The notes: generated by a model not told the origin, from the letters alone. 64,000 nucleotides of DNA from Clostridia bacterium (GCA_017380575.1 JAFODS010000004.1:48645-112644), one strand, 5' to 3'. Shown: positions 8,105 through 16,696, counted from the first letter of the stretch. Translations and numbers: made by a program.

Positions 8105-10174
8105 TTATTTCGCTGAAAACATTATGATAAAAGCTTTTTCTCCCTCAGGGAGGGTAAGCCTGATGCCGTTTGTCATAAGTTGTGTGCCCGTCATTTCAAA
8201 AATGTTTTCAGGTGTATCATAGTCGTATACGCTGTAAACAGTTTCGGGGTCAATTCCGTTGAGCTTCACAGTGTATTCGTTCTCTGAAACGTCTGCTCGC
8301 TTGTAGACGAGAGCCATACCGTTCTGTGCTGAATAATCGGAATACTGCATCGCAAGCATTCTATCCGAATAGTAGCTGCCGGAAGAGAGGGGGTAGTAGC
8401 TCTCATTCATCATCGAACGTTGATCGATATACGCACCGTAATGCTCGCCGTGTATCGTGCCGAAAGTTTCAAGTGTCAGCGGCATAATGGAGCTTCTTGC
8501 GGCATATTCAGATTCGCTGTAAGTAACCGTACCCGAGAGAGGAAGCCAGAATGAGATACCAAAGGTCTGGAACTGCGTCGCTTCGAGAATATCTTCGTGA
8601 GGGTTACAGTTATAGTCGCTACGCCACACCGGAACACTTCTGCGTACCATCTCAAGATCAAGCCTTCTGCCACCTGAAGCGCAGTTATCGATGATCAGGC
8701 TGTCAACGTTTTTGCAAAGACCGTCAAGGTAACGGTAAAGGTTTGAAACATAGTGGTTTTCAGTTATACCCGTTCTGCCGTCGCAATATTCTTTATCTGC
8801 CTGATTCCAGAAAATATCGGGAGAGAAGTTGAAATCTTGCCTGTAAATTGAAACTCCGTTATCTTTAAGGAATGTCGAAATGTAGTCAATCAGATAGTCG
8901 GTTGCATTATCGTTTGCAAGGTTCCACATAATGTTGTCCTCACCGTCAATTTCGATAAGCCATTTGTCATTTTCTTTTCCTTTTATATAGAAAAGCGAAT
9001 CCTTACAAACTCTTTCGGGTTCAAACCAGAGAACGAGGCCGCAGCCCTTTGTTGCTGCAAAGTCGGAAACTTCGCCTATACCGTTCGGAAAGCGCTCAGG
9101 GTTTGCAACCCACGAGCCGACGGAATCGTGCCAGCCCTCGTTGTATTTGTACCATCCTGCATCCATCCAGAAATAATCGACCTTGCCGTAAACCTCTTCG
9201 CCGTACCCGTCAGCGGCGGCAAAAAGTTCTTCTGCCGTCTGCGTATGCATAGGACCTGAGAATTCAAGCATTGTCATTGTTTCGGGAATGTTTGCAGGAT
9301 AAACGCAGTTGCTTATCCAGCTTCTGAAAATGTTGAACCCTTTGAGGGGGTTTTCGTTGTTATAGAAACTAAGGGAAACAAGAGGTGAACGAACCTCTTC
9401 ACCCGGAAGAAGATATGCTTTGAACTTTTCCTGCTTAACTCTGACTTTTACTTCATTAACAGCTTTGCTGATATCGGTCCGCCAGAGACCTGTCCATCCG
9501 ACACCGAGCACAATGCCCGAATCTTTTCCGCTGATATTAAAATAGGGCAGGTAAGTGTCTGTTGCTCTGCCGTCCTCGCTTGTAAAATTAGAGGGAACTG
9601 CTGTAAGATTTTTCTTCATCAGCGCAAAATCGTAAGGCTCGTCCTTGCTACCCTTTGAATAATAAAGTTTGGCTTTTTTTATCTCAAATGCAGTGTCTGC
9701 GGCATAAAAATTGCTTATTACAGGCGAGTTTTCTTCACCTTCGTTTTTGATATAAACCGTCCATTCGCAGGTTGCATTTTCTTCGTAAATCGTAGCTTCA
9801 ACTGTTGCAACGAGTGAACTCGCTTCGTGTCGGAGGTTTATGAAAGAAGTTTTTCCACCTGTGTAAATATCACCGATGTCGCTTTCTTCACCGACTGAGA
9901 TATTCCAATCGTCAATATTTTTGCTAAGTTTCTTGCCACCGATACTGAAATCATACGGTAATTCATCGCAACCGTCCGCAAAAAGCAGATTTTTATCAAA
10001 CCAATCTCGACATTTCTGCTTTTCTTCGTTGCTGATTTTTGTTTCATCAGCAGATATGCTTTCAAAAACTATATCGCTGTTATATTTGTTTTCAGGAAGT
10101 CTGCTGATTTCCATGATAACCATACTGAAGAAACTTGAAATTGCCAGAAAAACTGACATAATACTTTTAAACAT
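8105..10174 (-). CDS. GH36 alpha-galactosidase
   Basis: A 689-residue clan GH-D enzyme. It has an N-terminal beta-sandwich (to about residue 300), a TIM barrel and a C-terminal beta domain. The barrel shows DYFWMDAGWY, LWFEPERV, the nucleophile motif YRQDFN (Asp447), DNCASGGRRLD and the acid/base motif WRSDYN (Asp520). It should remove terminal alpha-galactosyl residues, as in raffinose-type sugars or galactomannan. The start at 10174 (MFKSIMSVFLAISSFF) follows AAGGAG; the frame extends 32 codons further without a ribosome binding site. The hydrophobic N-terminus suggests export or membrane anchoring, but no clear cleavage site is seen. It stands alone between a direct repeat pair. Confidence 0.92.
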   Translation of the reverse strand: MFKSIMSVFLAISSFFSMVIMEISRLPENKYNSDIVFESISADETKISNEEKQKCRDWFDKNLLFADGCDELPYDFSIGGKKLSKNIDDWNISVGEESDIGDIYTGGKTSFINLRHEASSLVATVEATIYEENATCEWTVYIKNEGEENSPVISNFYAADTAFEIKKAKLYYSKGSKDEPYDFALMKKNLTAVPSNFTSEDGRATDTYLPYFNISGKDSGIVLGVGWTGLWRTDISKAVNEVKVRVKQEKFKAYLLPGEEVRSPLVSLSFYNNENPLKGFNIFRSWISNCVYPANIPETMTMLEFSGPMHTQTAEELFAAADGYGEEVYGKVDYFWMDAGWYKYNEGWHDSVGSWVANPERFPNGIGEVSDFAATKGCGLVLWFEPERVCKDSLFYIKGKENDKWLIEIDGEDNIMWNLANDNATDYLIDYISTFLKDNGVSIYRQDFNFSPDIFWNQADKEYCDGRTGITENHYVSNLYRYLDGLCKNVDSLIIDNCASGGRRLDLEMVRRSVPVWRSDYNCNPHEDILEATQFQTFGISFWLPLSGTVTYSESEYAARSSIMPLTLETFGTIHGEHYGAYIDQRSMMNESYYPLSSGSYYSDRMLAMQYSDYSAQNGMALVYKRADVSENEYTVKLNGIDPETVYSVYDYDTPENIFEMTGTQLMTNGIRLTLPEGEKAFIIMFSAK

Positions 10175-10210
10175 TGCAAGCACTCCTTCCAGGGCTTTGT
10201 ACTTGTTCCG

Positions 10211-10239
10211 ATTATAAACTATTAGTTTTTTCTTGTCAA
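10211..10239 (-). promoter_or_regulatory. Promoter of the alpha-galactosidase gene
   Basis: On the minus strand: perfect TTGACA (10234-10239), 17 bp, perfect TATAAT (10211-10216). Both consensus boxes predict strong SigA expression. Confidence 0.85.
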
Positions 10240-10316
10240 TAAAAGGAAGCATACAAGCAAAAGTTTGCAAACTACTGCTCGGTTGCGGTTGATTGAGTTG
10301 GATAAAATCTGTGTCG

Positions 10317-10335
10317 GCATTCTACAAGGCTTAAA
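10317..10335. repeat. 19-bp direct repeat, right copy
   Basis: An exact copy of the sequence at 8042-8060 (the end of the M18 gene), here in non-coding DNA upstream of the alpha-galactosidase promoter. Confidence 0.8.
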
Positions 10336-10336
10336 G

Positions 10337-10376
10337 AAAAAGAGTATTGAGCGAAAACTCAATACTCTTTCTTTAT
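10337..10376 (-). terminator. Terminator after the Nudix-maf operon
   Basis: A perfect 13-bp stem (10339-10351 with 10358-10370) with a 6-base loop. It has T-rich tails in both directions, so it can stop transcription from either side. Confidence 0.85.
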
Positions 10377-10621
10377 TTGCGTTTTGATTGGATTCTTTTT
10401 CTTTCTGCTTTTCTCTGTGTTTTTGATTCCCTTTTTTCTTTAAAATTTTTGAGAATCTTCGGAAAAGCGACAGCAAAAGCAACCTCAATTACAAGTATCA
10501 CAACAAGCAGAATAATCCACACCGTTCTTTCCTGTGCGGCTTTTTCCGCAATGGCCGCTGCATTTGCATCAACCGGCGAATCTACTGCAATCGCAAGCGT
10601 TCTTAAAAAATCATACATCAA
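10373..10621 (-). CDS. Small single-pass membrane protein
   Basis: An 82-residue protein with a short outer segment, one transmembrane helix (about residues 33-54, TVWIILLVVILVIEVAFAVAF) and a very basic C-terminal tail rich in Lys and Arg. The tail should lie in the cytoplasm and could contact nucleic acid or phospholipid. Its start overlaps the end of maf by 11 bases (GAGGG upstream), so it is probably translationally coupled to it. I do not recognise the family. Confidence 0.7.
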   Translation of the reverse strand: MMYDFLRTLAIAVDSPVDANAAAIAEKAAQERTVWIILLVVILVIEVAFAVAFPKILKNFKEKRESKTQRKAERKRIQSKRK

Positions 10622-11171
10622 AATCCCTCAATTCTCTGTAAACTGCGGACACGGGAAGACCGACAACGTTGAAATAATCACCGTCGATTTTTCTTATAAG
10701 TATGCAACCCTTACCCTGGATTCCGTAAGCACCTGCTTTATCCATCGGCTCTTTCGTTGCAACATATGCTTTAATTTCTTCATCGGTGAGTGGATAAAAC
10801 TCAACCTGAGTTGCTTCGCAGAAGGTCTTTACCGTCTCGCCTTTTATCAGTGCAACACCCGTATAAACCGTGTGAACTCTTCCCGAAAGCATTGTAAGAA
10901 GCTCAACGGCATTTTCCTCTGACTTCGGTTTGCCGAGAATTTTTCCGTCAAGCACAACAACCGTATCCGCACCGATAACGAGCGAATCGGGGTTTTCCGA
11001 AGCTACCGCCTGTGCTTTCTGCTTTGCAAGTGACATTACAACACCGTCGGGAGTGAGCGACGGGTCAATCACCTCGTCTACGTCGGCAACCTTAACAACA
11101 AAATCTATTCCCGCAAGCAAAAGAAGCTCTTTCCTTCGCGGAGATGCGGATGCAAGTATTATTTCACTCAT
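10611..11171 (-). CDS. maf: Maf-family nucleotide pyrophosphatase
   Basis: A 186-residue cytoplasmic protein starting MSEIILASASPRRKELL, the Maf hallmark. GADTVVVLDGKILGKPKS and GRVHTVYTGV complete the active-site pattern. Family members hydrolyse dTTP, UTP or modified NTPs to monophosphates, a house-cleaning role also linked to septum formation. The ATG overlaps the TAA of the Nudix gene (TAATG), with AAGGGG 8 bases upstream, so the genes are coupled. Confidence 0.95.
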   Translation of the reverse strand: MSEIILASASPRRKELLLLAGIDFVVKVADVDEVIDPSLTPDGVVMSLAKQKAQAVASENPDSLVIGADTVVVLDGKILGKPKSEENAVELLTMLSGRVHTVYTGVALIKGETVKTFCEATQVEFYPLTDEEIKAYVATKEPMDKAGAYGIQGKGCILIRKIDGDYFNVVGLPVSAVYRELRDFDV

Positions 11172-11716
11172 TACCACAACCCCTTATCACGAAGAAGCTT
11201 AACCTTAAGAACAGCCGCCTGAGTTTTGCCGTCACGAAGCTCGTTGTTAAGCACCATTTCGACAGCCTTATCAAGAGGAATACGTTCAACGTTCAGGAAC
11301 TCATCTTCATCAAGATTCTGTTTTGTGAAAGTGAGGTCTTTTGCGGCATAAAGATGAATTATCTCGCCGCAATAGCCCGGTGTCGGATAAAACTTCCCGA
11401 GGTCGCGGTAAGTTTCTGCAACACATCCTGTTTCTTCCTCAAGCTCGCGTTTTCCGCTTTCGAAAGGGTCCTCCCCTTTTTCAAGCTTGCCTGCAGGAAG
11501 CTCTGCAATAACTTCGAAATACGGATATCTGAACTGTCGGACAAAAAGAAGCTCGTCATCGTCCGTAAGAGCCGCAATACACACTCCGCCCGGATGCTCA
11601 ACAACCTCGCGGATACAGGGTTTGCCGTTCGGAAGCTCGGCATCGTCACAGCGGACGTTGATTATCTTACCTTCGTAAATATAATTTTTCTTTACAATCT
11701 TTTCTTCAAGATTCAT
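11171..11716 (-). CDS. Nudix hydrolase, ADP-ribose pyrophosphatase type
   Basis: A 181-residue protein with the complete Nudix box, GKLEKGEDPFESGKRELEEE followed by TG (about residues 75-97). The flanking motifs (HPGGVCIAAL, ELPAGKLE, YPTPGYCGE about 17 residues after the box) match bacterial ADP-ribose pyrophosphatases (NudF/YqkG). The reaction is ADP-ribose to AMP and ribose 5-phosphate. Another ADP-ribose-related gene, an ADP-ribosylglycohydrolase, lies at 26973. GGAGA precedes the ATG. Confidence 0.92.
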   Translation of the reverse strand: MNLEEKIVKKNYIYEGKIINVRCDDAELPNGKPCIREVVEHPGGVCIAALTDDDELLFVRQFRYPYFEVIAELPAGKLEKGEDPFESGKRELEEETGCVAETYRDLGKFYPTPGYCGEIIHLYAAKDLTFTKQNLDEDEFLNVERIPLDKAVEMVLNNELRDGKTQAAVLKVKLLRDKGLW

Positions 11717-11727
11717 AATATTTCTCC

Positions 11728-11761
11728 AAAAAATTAAGGGGTAGCCGTAAGACTACCCCTG
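11728..11761 (-). terminator. Terminator after the Cys/Asp-rich protein gene
   Basis: An 8-bp stem AGGGGTAG/CTACCCCT followed, on the minus strand, by TAATTTTTT. Confidence 0.8.
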
Positions 11762-11772
11762 TTTTTGTAAAA

Positions 11773-12204
11773 TTAGTCTTCGTCGCAATCGCAGTCGCAA
11801 TCGAACTCAAACTCAAGTGTTTCACCGCAAGCGGGGCACTGAATTGATTCCTCGTCGAGGATGCTGTCGTCAAGGCAGATAATCTCGTTACAAGCGGGAC
11901 ATTCAACCTCAACATAATCATCACCGCAGCAGCAGTCACAATCGTCATCGCAGCAATCGCAATCACAATCGCAATCCTCTTCGTCAAGAAGGAACTCTTC
12001 AACATCGCCAAGGTCCTCGTCGATTTCGTCAACAAGCTCTTCGAGCATTGCAACTTCATCCTCAAGGTCAGCAATTGAAAGAGCCATCTCTTCAATAACG
12101 TCTGCCATAGCTTTGATAAGCTTAACTTCGTCTGTTTCTGCTTCAAAATGAGCCATATCAACAAGGCCCTTGATATATGCAGCTTTTTCTGTAACTGTCA
12201 TCAT
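11773..12204 (-). CDS. CD1247 N-terminal-domain-like protein with Cys/Asp-rich linker and zinc ribbon
   Basis: A 143-residue acidic protein. Residues 1-45 (TVTEKAAYIKGLVDM, then LIKAMADVIEEMA) resemble the CD1247 N-terminal domain of Clostridia. An acidic coiled-coil-like segment follows (LEDEVAMLEELVDEIDEDL). Then come a low-complexity run of alternating Cys and Asp (CDCDCDCCDDDCDCCCGDD), a zinc ribbon (CPACNEI with CPACGETL) and a second CDCDCD tail. The Cys/Asp runs could bind several metal ions. The DNA under them is a near-repeat of CAATCG/CAGTCG units and may expand or contract. It lies 25 bases after efp. The function is unknown. Confidence 0.85.
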   Translation of the reverse strand: MMTVTEKAAYIKGLVDMAHFEAETDEVKLIKAMADVIEEMALSIADLEDEVAMLEELVDEIDEDLGDVEEFLLDEEDCDCDCDCCDDDCDCCCGDDYVEVECPACNEIICLDDSILDEESIQCPACGETLEFEFDCDCDCDED

Positions 12205-12229
12205 TGTAAAGTCATCCTTTCAAAAAAGA

Positions 12230-12787
12230 TTATGCACGGCCGAGGTATTCGCCTGTACGTGTATCGATCTGGATCATTTCGCCCTCTTCGATGAAGAGAG
12301 GAACCTTTACCTCTGCACCTGTTTCAAGAGTTGCCGGCTTTGTTGTGTTTGTAGCTGTGTCACCCTTGAAGCCGGGGTCTGTCTTTGTAACTTCGAGTTC
12401 AACGAATGTCGGCGGCTCAACACCGAAAACCTTGCCCTTGTAAGAAAGAACCTTACAAACCATGCCGTCCTTAACAAACTTGAAGTTGTCTGAAAGATCA
12501 GACTCGTTGATCGGCTCAAGCTCGTATGTTTCCTGATCCATGAAGTAGTAAAGACCGCCGTCGCTGTAAGAATATTCCATATCCTTTCTTTCAATGAAAG
12601 CTGTCGGGAACTTTGCTGACGGGTTGTAGCTCTTTTCTGTTACAGCACCTGTAAGAACGTTCTTTGTCTTTGTTCTTACGAAAGCTGCACCTTTACCGGG
12701 CTTAACATGCTGGAACTCAACAACCTGAAGCACGTTGCCGTCCTCTTCAAATGTAACACCATTTCTGAAATCGCCTGCTGAAACCAT
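12230..12787 (-). CDS. efp: Translation elongation factor P
   Basis: This 185-residue protein has the three OB-like domains of EF-P. It binds between the P and E sites and relieves ribosome stalling at polyproline. The N-terminal [20 protein letters not shown] and the C-terminal [14 protein letters not shown] are diagnostic. The modification-loop region reads [17 protein letters not shown], with Lys at the tip (GKG), the usual Firmicute type. The ATG at 12787 has GGAGG 8 bases upstream; the frame continues 20 codons further without support. Confidence 0.97.
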   Translation of the reverse strand: MVSAGDFRNGVTFEEDGNVLQVVEFQHVKPGKGAAFVRTKTKNVLTGAVTEKSYNPSAKFPTAFIERKDMEYSYSDGGLYYFMDQETYELEPINESDLSDNFKFVKDGMVCKVLSYKGKVFGVEPPTFVELEVTKTDPGFKGDTATNTTKPATLETGAEVKVPLFIEEGEMIQIDTRTGEYLGRA

Positions 12788-12862
12788 ATTTATTCCTCCG
12801 ATTTTTGATTCTTCATATATACGGCACACTAAAAAACGTACCGCCATATTATTAACGTTATT

Positions 12863-12891
12863 ATTTTATACTATTTTATCGCGTTTTTCAA
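12863..12891 (-). promoter_or_regulatory. Promoter of efp
   Basis: On the minus strand: TTGAAA (12886-12891), 17 bp, TAAAAT (12863-12868). Confidence 0.65.
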
Positions 12892-12922
12892 GTCTTTTCA
12901 TGCAAAAACAGAAAAAGCATAT

Positions 12923-12959
12923 AAAAAAAGACGGTGCTAAACCTTAATTTAACACCGTC
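12923..12959 (-). terminator. Terminator after the C39/dockerin gene
   Basis: A GACGGTG/CACCGTC stem with AT-rich inner pairing (TTAAATTAAGG), followed on the minus strand by TTTTTTTAT. Confidence 0.85.
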
Positions 12960-12964
12960 ACCGT

Positions 12965-14494
12965 TTAAACTTTTTTAATGCCTGTTGCAATCTGCAGGAT
13001 ACTCAGAGCATCTGCGGAATTTACTTTTGAGTCACCGTTCATATCAGCTACCGTTAACTGCTTGTCTGAAAGTGTCTGTGATGCTGTTGAATACTTAAGA
13101 ATAACAAGAGCATCCGCTGAATTTACCGCACTGTTCGAATCGATATCACCAAGACCTGCAACAAAAGATGTCTTTCGTGACCAGCCTGTCTTGCCGTTGT
13201 ACTTGTACTTAACCCAGCCGTCAGACTCACCTATAATCTTGACGATTGTGTTCTTCGGAACTGTTACGAGGTTTGAAGAGAAAACAGATGTGCTTTCCTT
13301 AAGAGCTACCGAACTCTTTGTTCTTGCAAGATAGCTTTTGAAAGAAACATCGGGCTGTGTTGAACCTGAATTATCGGGAGCAACATACTTTGAAATGTAC
13401 TCCATTGAAACCCAACCGGTCTTGCCGTCGTATTTAACTCTTGCCCAACCGTTATATTCACCTGTTACGTCAATTACCTTGCCGTAAGGAATCTCGCCGA
13501 TTTTATCGTAATCAACGCCCGCACCCTTTCTCATATTAAGGCACGGCTGTGCATTTACTATAGCCTTGTAGGAAACTTCCTTGATGCTCGGATTTGTCGG
13601 GTTTGAAGGTGTTGTTGTGCTTGCACCGACATTAAAATTAAAGTTATATGCCTGTGACTGACCCGAAGCATTCTTCGCTACGATTGAGTAAACATATTTA
13701 CCTGCACCGAGTGAAGAAATCTTAATCTTATCATTTGCCTTTGAAAGAGCAAAGCTCTTTGCATCAGGGTTCACGCTGAAAGTCTGCTTCGTTGCACCTG
13801 CAGCTGTTGAAACTGAAACTGTTACGTTTGTAAGCTTTGAACCCGAAACAACCGTTCCGTAAACCGTAAAGGATTCACCTTTTGCTGTGTTCTGTGCAGG
13901 GTGATTATTTGTAATTTTCAGACCGCTTGTGGAAATTGCAAGACCGTTCTGACGAATAACCATTCTGTCAAGAGAACCTCTTACCCACTTATCAAGTCGC
14001 ATATAAGCTGTTGAGCTGTTATAAGAATCGTCAACATCAACAATAAGGAAACCCGAAAGCTCAAGCTTGGATGTGTTTCCGTCATAACCGTAAATTACGG
14101 AATAGTGCGGTGAAGACCTGCGGACAATTATAGGATAACCTGTTTTAAGCTGATTGTAAGCTGTCTTCATATCAAAGCCTTCGACCGTCTTGTAACCAAG
14201 CTTTGACCATGTTGCACTGACTGAATAACCATTCGCGGAGTAAACAGCCTGATATGCTACTGAGTCTGAGTTGCCCGACGGAAGTCCGTGGCAATAAGCT
14301 TCAACGGTTGCCATTGAAGCAATCGCACAGTCACCATGTCCTACCTGCTGGCTGACTCTCGGCACATTGAGCCTTATTTCAGGATACGACTCTGCAGCGC
14401 TTGCACTTATGCCCACCGCAAAGAAAATAACCAATGTTGCAGCAAAACTCAATACAAACTTCATCATCTTTTTAATTGATGGTGTTTTTGTCAT
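12965..14494 (-). CDS. Secreted C39-like cysteine protease with two SH3 domains and a dockerin
   Basis: A 509-residue exported protein. Domain order: signal peptide (residues 1-33, cut near ASA-AES); C39-like papain-fold domain (about 36-190) with Cys56 in GHGDCAIAS and His130 in SSPHYSVIYGYDGN; an immunoglobulin-like spacer (about 195-290); bacterial SH3 domain 1 (about 305-370, CLNMRKGAGVDYDKIGEIP); SH3 domain 2 (about 380-440); and a type I dockerin (about 443-509) with two calcium loops, DSNSAVNSADA and NGDSKVNSADA. The dockerin should dock it to a cohesin scaffold and the SH3 domains suggest cell-wall binding. No cohesin gene is in the window. Confidence 0.88.
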   Translation of the reverse strand: MTKTPSIKKMMKFVLSFAATLVIFFAVGISASAAESYPEIRLNVPRVSQQVGHGDCAIASMATVEAYCHGLPSGNSDSVAYQAVYSANGYSVSATWSKLGYKTVEGFDMKTAYNQLKTGYPIIVRRSSPHYSVIYGYDGNTSKLELSGFLIVDVDDSYNSSTAYMRLDKWVRGSLDRMVIRQNGLAISTSGLKITNNHPAQNTAKGESFTVYGTVVSGSKLTNVTVSVSTAAGATKQTFSVNPDAKSFALSKANDKIKISSLGAGKYVYSIVAKNASGQSQAYNFNFNVGASTTTPSNPTNPSIKEVSYKAIVNAQPCLNMRKGAGVDYDKIGEIPYGKVIDVTGEYNGWARVKYDGKTGWVSMEYISKYVAPDNSGSTQPDVSFKSYLARTKSSVALKESTSVFSSNLVTVPKNTIVKIIGESDGWVKYKYNGKTGWSRKTSFVAGLGDIDSNSAVNSADALVILKYSTASQTLSDKQLTVADMNGDSKVNSADALSILQIATGIKKV

Positions 14495-14572
14495 AAGTAA
14501 AGTCCTTTCGTTTTTTGAGCAGAACTCACAGGTAAATACAATACCCCCTATGTTCTGACAAACCTGTTACCA

Positions 14573-14601
14573 ATTGTAACATATTGTAACCTTTTGGTCA
14601 A
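14573..14601 (-). promoter_or_regulatory. Promoter of the C39/dockerin gene
   Basis: On the minus strand: TTGACC (14596-14601), 17 bp, TACAAT (14573-14578). The start codon lies about 80 bases downstream, leaving a leader that carries a run of GGGGG. Confidence 0.65.
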
Positions 14602-14604
14602 TAC

Positions 14605-15663
14605 TTATATTTTTACCAATTCTTTTGGTATTTTTGTTAAATTTGCACAACCGTTTTTTGTAATTATTGCCATATCCTCGATTCTGACGCCGTATTTACC
14701 CGGAATGTAGATTCCCGGCTCAATTGTAACAATATTCCCTGTTTGTAACTTTTTGTCATTTTTCGGAGAAAGTGTCGGCTTTTCGTGAATTTCAAGTCCG
14801 ACACCGTGTCCTGTTGAATGACGGAAATATTCACCGTATCCTTTTTCCTTTATATATTCACGTGCCGCGGCATCAACCTCGGAGCATTTAACGCCTTCTT
14901 TTAACGTTGCCAACGCTTTGAGCTGGGCTTCAAGCACGGTTTCATAAACGATTATCTGTTCATCGCTGACTTCGCCAACAGCGACCGTTCTTGTCATATC
15001 CGAGTGATAACCGTTCACAACTGCACCATAGTCCATCGTGATAAAATCACCTTTACATACTTTTTTATCTGTGGGAACTCCGTGAGGCTTGGATGTGTTT
15101 GCACCCGAAATTGCAATCGTTTCAAAAGAAATCGCTTCTGCTCCGTTTTTAAGCATAAAGAAATCAAGCGTCAGTGCAATTTCTCTTTCGGTTACACCCT
15201 CTCGGATAAATCCGAGTATATGTTCAAATGCAGCTTCTGCAATTCTTTGGGCTTTTATAACGGATTGAAGCTCCTCGTCGGTTTTAACCTCACGAAGCTC
15301 GTCTATGAGCTTATCGGTATTTACGGTTGTAAGCAAAACGCCTTTAAGCATTTTTCTGTATGCCTTAAGCTGAGAAACCGTAAGACGGTCGCTTTCAGCC
15401 ATAAGTGTTTTTACACCAAGCTTTTTGCAAAGCTCAGGCAATTGCTCAGAAGCTTTTTTCAGTTCTGCAACCTCGCAGCACTTAACAACATTCTGTGCTT
15501 CCTCGATATATCTGCTGTCGGTAAGGAAAACCGAACCGTTTTTTGTTGCAAGCAAAATTCCGTCGCTTGAAGGAAACGATGTAAAATATCTTCTGTTTGT
15601 TTCCGAAACGATAAGAACACCGTCAACCGACTTCGGCAAAGATGATATCAGTTTGTCCAACAT
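14605..15663 (-). CDS. Xaa-Pro aminopeptidase, M24 family
   Basis: A 352-residue cytoplasmic enzyme that removes the residue before a proline or splits X-Pro dipeptides. The N-terminal creatinase-like domain (about 1-125) is followed by the pita-bread M24 fold. Metal ligands are visible in MDYGAVVNGYHSDMTRT (two Asp), STGHGVGLEIHE (His), VTIEPGIYI (Glu) and VRIEDMAI (Glu). The length fits the short PepP/PepQ type of Firmicutes. It lies after fba on the same strand, with a terminator between them, and GAAAGGT precedes the ATG. Confidence 0.92.
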   Translation of the reverse strand: MLDKLISSLPKSVDGVLIVSETNRRYFTSFPSSDGILLATKNGSVFLTDSRYIEEAQNVVKCCEVAELKKASEQLPELCKKLGVKTLMAESDRLTVSQLKAYRKMLKGVLLTTVNTDKLIDELREVKTDEELQSVIKAQRIAEAAFEHILGFIREGVTEREIALTLDFFMLKNGAEAISFETIAISGANTSKPHGVPTDKKVCKGDFITMDYGAVVNGYHSDMTRTVAVGEVSDEQIIVYETVLEAQLKALATLKEGVKCSEVDAAAREYIKEKGYGEYFRHSTGHGVGLEIHEKPTLSPKNDKKLQTGNIVTIEPGIYIPGKYGVRIEDMAIITKNGCANLTKIPKELVKI

Positions 15664-15680
15664 AAAACCATACCTTTCAT

Positions 15681-15712
15681 AAAAAACAGGCAGTCACCAT
15701 TGCAACTGCCTG
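15681..15712 (-). terminator. Terminator between fba and the M24 peptidase gene
   Basis: A perfect 8-bp stem CAGGCAGT/ACTGCCTG with a T-run on the minus strand. It probably lowers read-through from fba into the peptidase gene. Confidence 0.8.
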
Positions 15713-15729
15713 AAAATGTTAAATTTAAA

Positions 15730-16665
15730 TTACGCTTTGCCGCCGCAACCGAGAACCGTGTTGATCTTGTGTTCAACCATTCCCTGAATTGCTTCACGTG
15801 CAGGCTTAAGATACTGACGCGGGTCAAAGTGGTTCGGATTTTCAACAAGATGCCTTCTTACCGCTGCTGTCATCGCAAGACGGAGGTCCGAGTCGATATT
15901 TATCTTGCAAACTGCCATCTGTGCTGACTGACGGAGCATCTCCTCGGGAATACCGATAGCATCCGGCATCTCACCGCCATAGTTATTAATCATCTCAACA
16001 AACTCGGGAACAACCGATGATGCACCGTGAAGAACAATCGGGAAACCGGGAAGTCTTTTTGAAACCTCTTCAAGAATATCAAATCGAAGCTGCGGCTTCT
16101 GACCAGGCTTGAACTTGAATGCACCGTGGCTTGTACCGATAGCGATTGCGAGCGAGTCAACGCCTGTACGTGTAACGAAATCATAAACCTGATCAGGATT
16201 TGTATATGATGCATCCTCTGCAGAAACGTTAACATCGTCTTCGATACCTGCAAGCTGACCAAGCTCACCTTCAACTGTTACACCACGCTCGTGAGCGTAA
16301 TCAACAACTTTCTTTGTAAGAGCAACGTTTTCTTCGTAAGGAAGGTGTGAACCGTCGATCATAACTGATGTGAAACCGCCGTCGATACAGCTTTTACATG
16401 TTTCAAAATCAGGACCGTGGTCAAGGTGCAATGCGATCGGAAGACCTGACTCCTCAACAGCAGCCTCAACTAACTTTACAAGATATGTGTGATTTGCATA
16501 AGCTCTTGCACCCTTGGAAACCTGAAGGATAAGAGGAGCCTTAAGATTCTTACCCGCTTCAACGATACCCTGGATGATTTCCATATTGTTTACATTGAAA
16601 GCACCGATTGCGTAGCCGCCTTCATAAGCAGACTTGAACATTTCCTTTGTATTAACAAGTGGCAT
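15730..16665 (-). CDS. fba: Class II fructose-1,6-bisphosphate aldolase
   Basis: A 311-residue zinc-dependent aldolase of glycolysis that splits fructose 1,6-bisphosphate into dihydroxyacetone phosphate and glyceraldehyde 3-phosphate. Motifs: IALHLDHGPDFETCKSCIDG (catalytic Asp and zinc His), GFTSVMIDGSHLP, GELGQLAGIEDDV, IAIGTSHGAFKF (zinc His) and FPIVLHGASSVV (zinc His). The start MPLVNTKEMF at 16665 has TTAGGAG 8 bases upstream. Confidence 0.97.
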   Translation of the reverse strand: MPLVNTKEMFKSAYEGGYAIGAFNVNNMEIIQGIVEAGKNLKAPLILQVSKGARAYANHTYLVKLVEAAVEESGLPIALHLDHGPDFETCKSCIDGGFTSVMIDGSHLPYEENVALTKKVVDYAHERGVTVEGELGQLAGIEDDVNVSAEDASYTNPDQVYDFVTRTGVDSLAIAIGTSHGAFKFKPGQKPQLRFDILEEVSKRLPGFPIVLHGASSVVPEFVEMINNYGGEMPDAIGIPEEMLRQSAQMAVCKINIDSDLRLAMTAAVRRHLVENPNHFDPRQYLKPAREAIQGMVEHKINTVLGCGGKA

Positions 16666-16696
16666 TTGTATCACTCCTAACAATTACATGTAAATA

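Noticed and set aside
13000-13180. Near-repeat in the dockerin coding region as a possible mobile repeat
   Set aside because: It is the internal duplication of the two calcium-binding loops of the dockerin domain (NSADAL...IL), not a DNA repeat element.
15004-15570. A 188-residue open frame on the plus strand
   Set aside because: It is antisense to the M24 peptidase gene, which has a full set of metal ligands, and shows no protein-family features.
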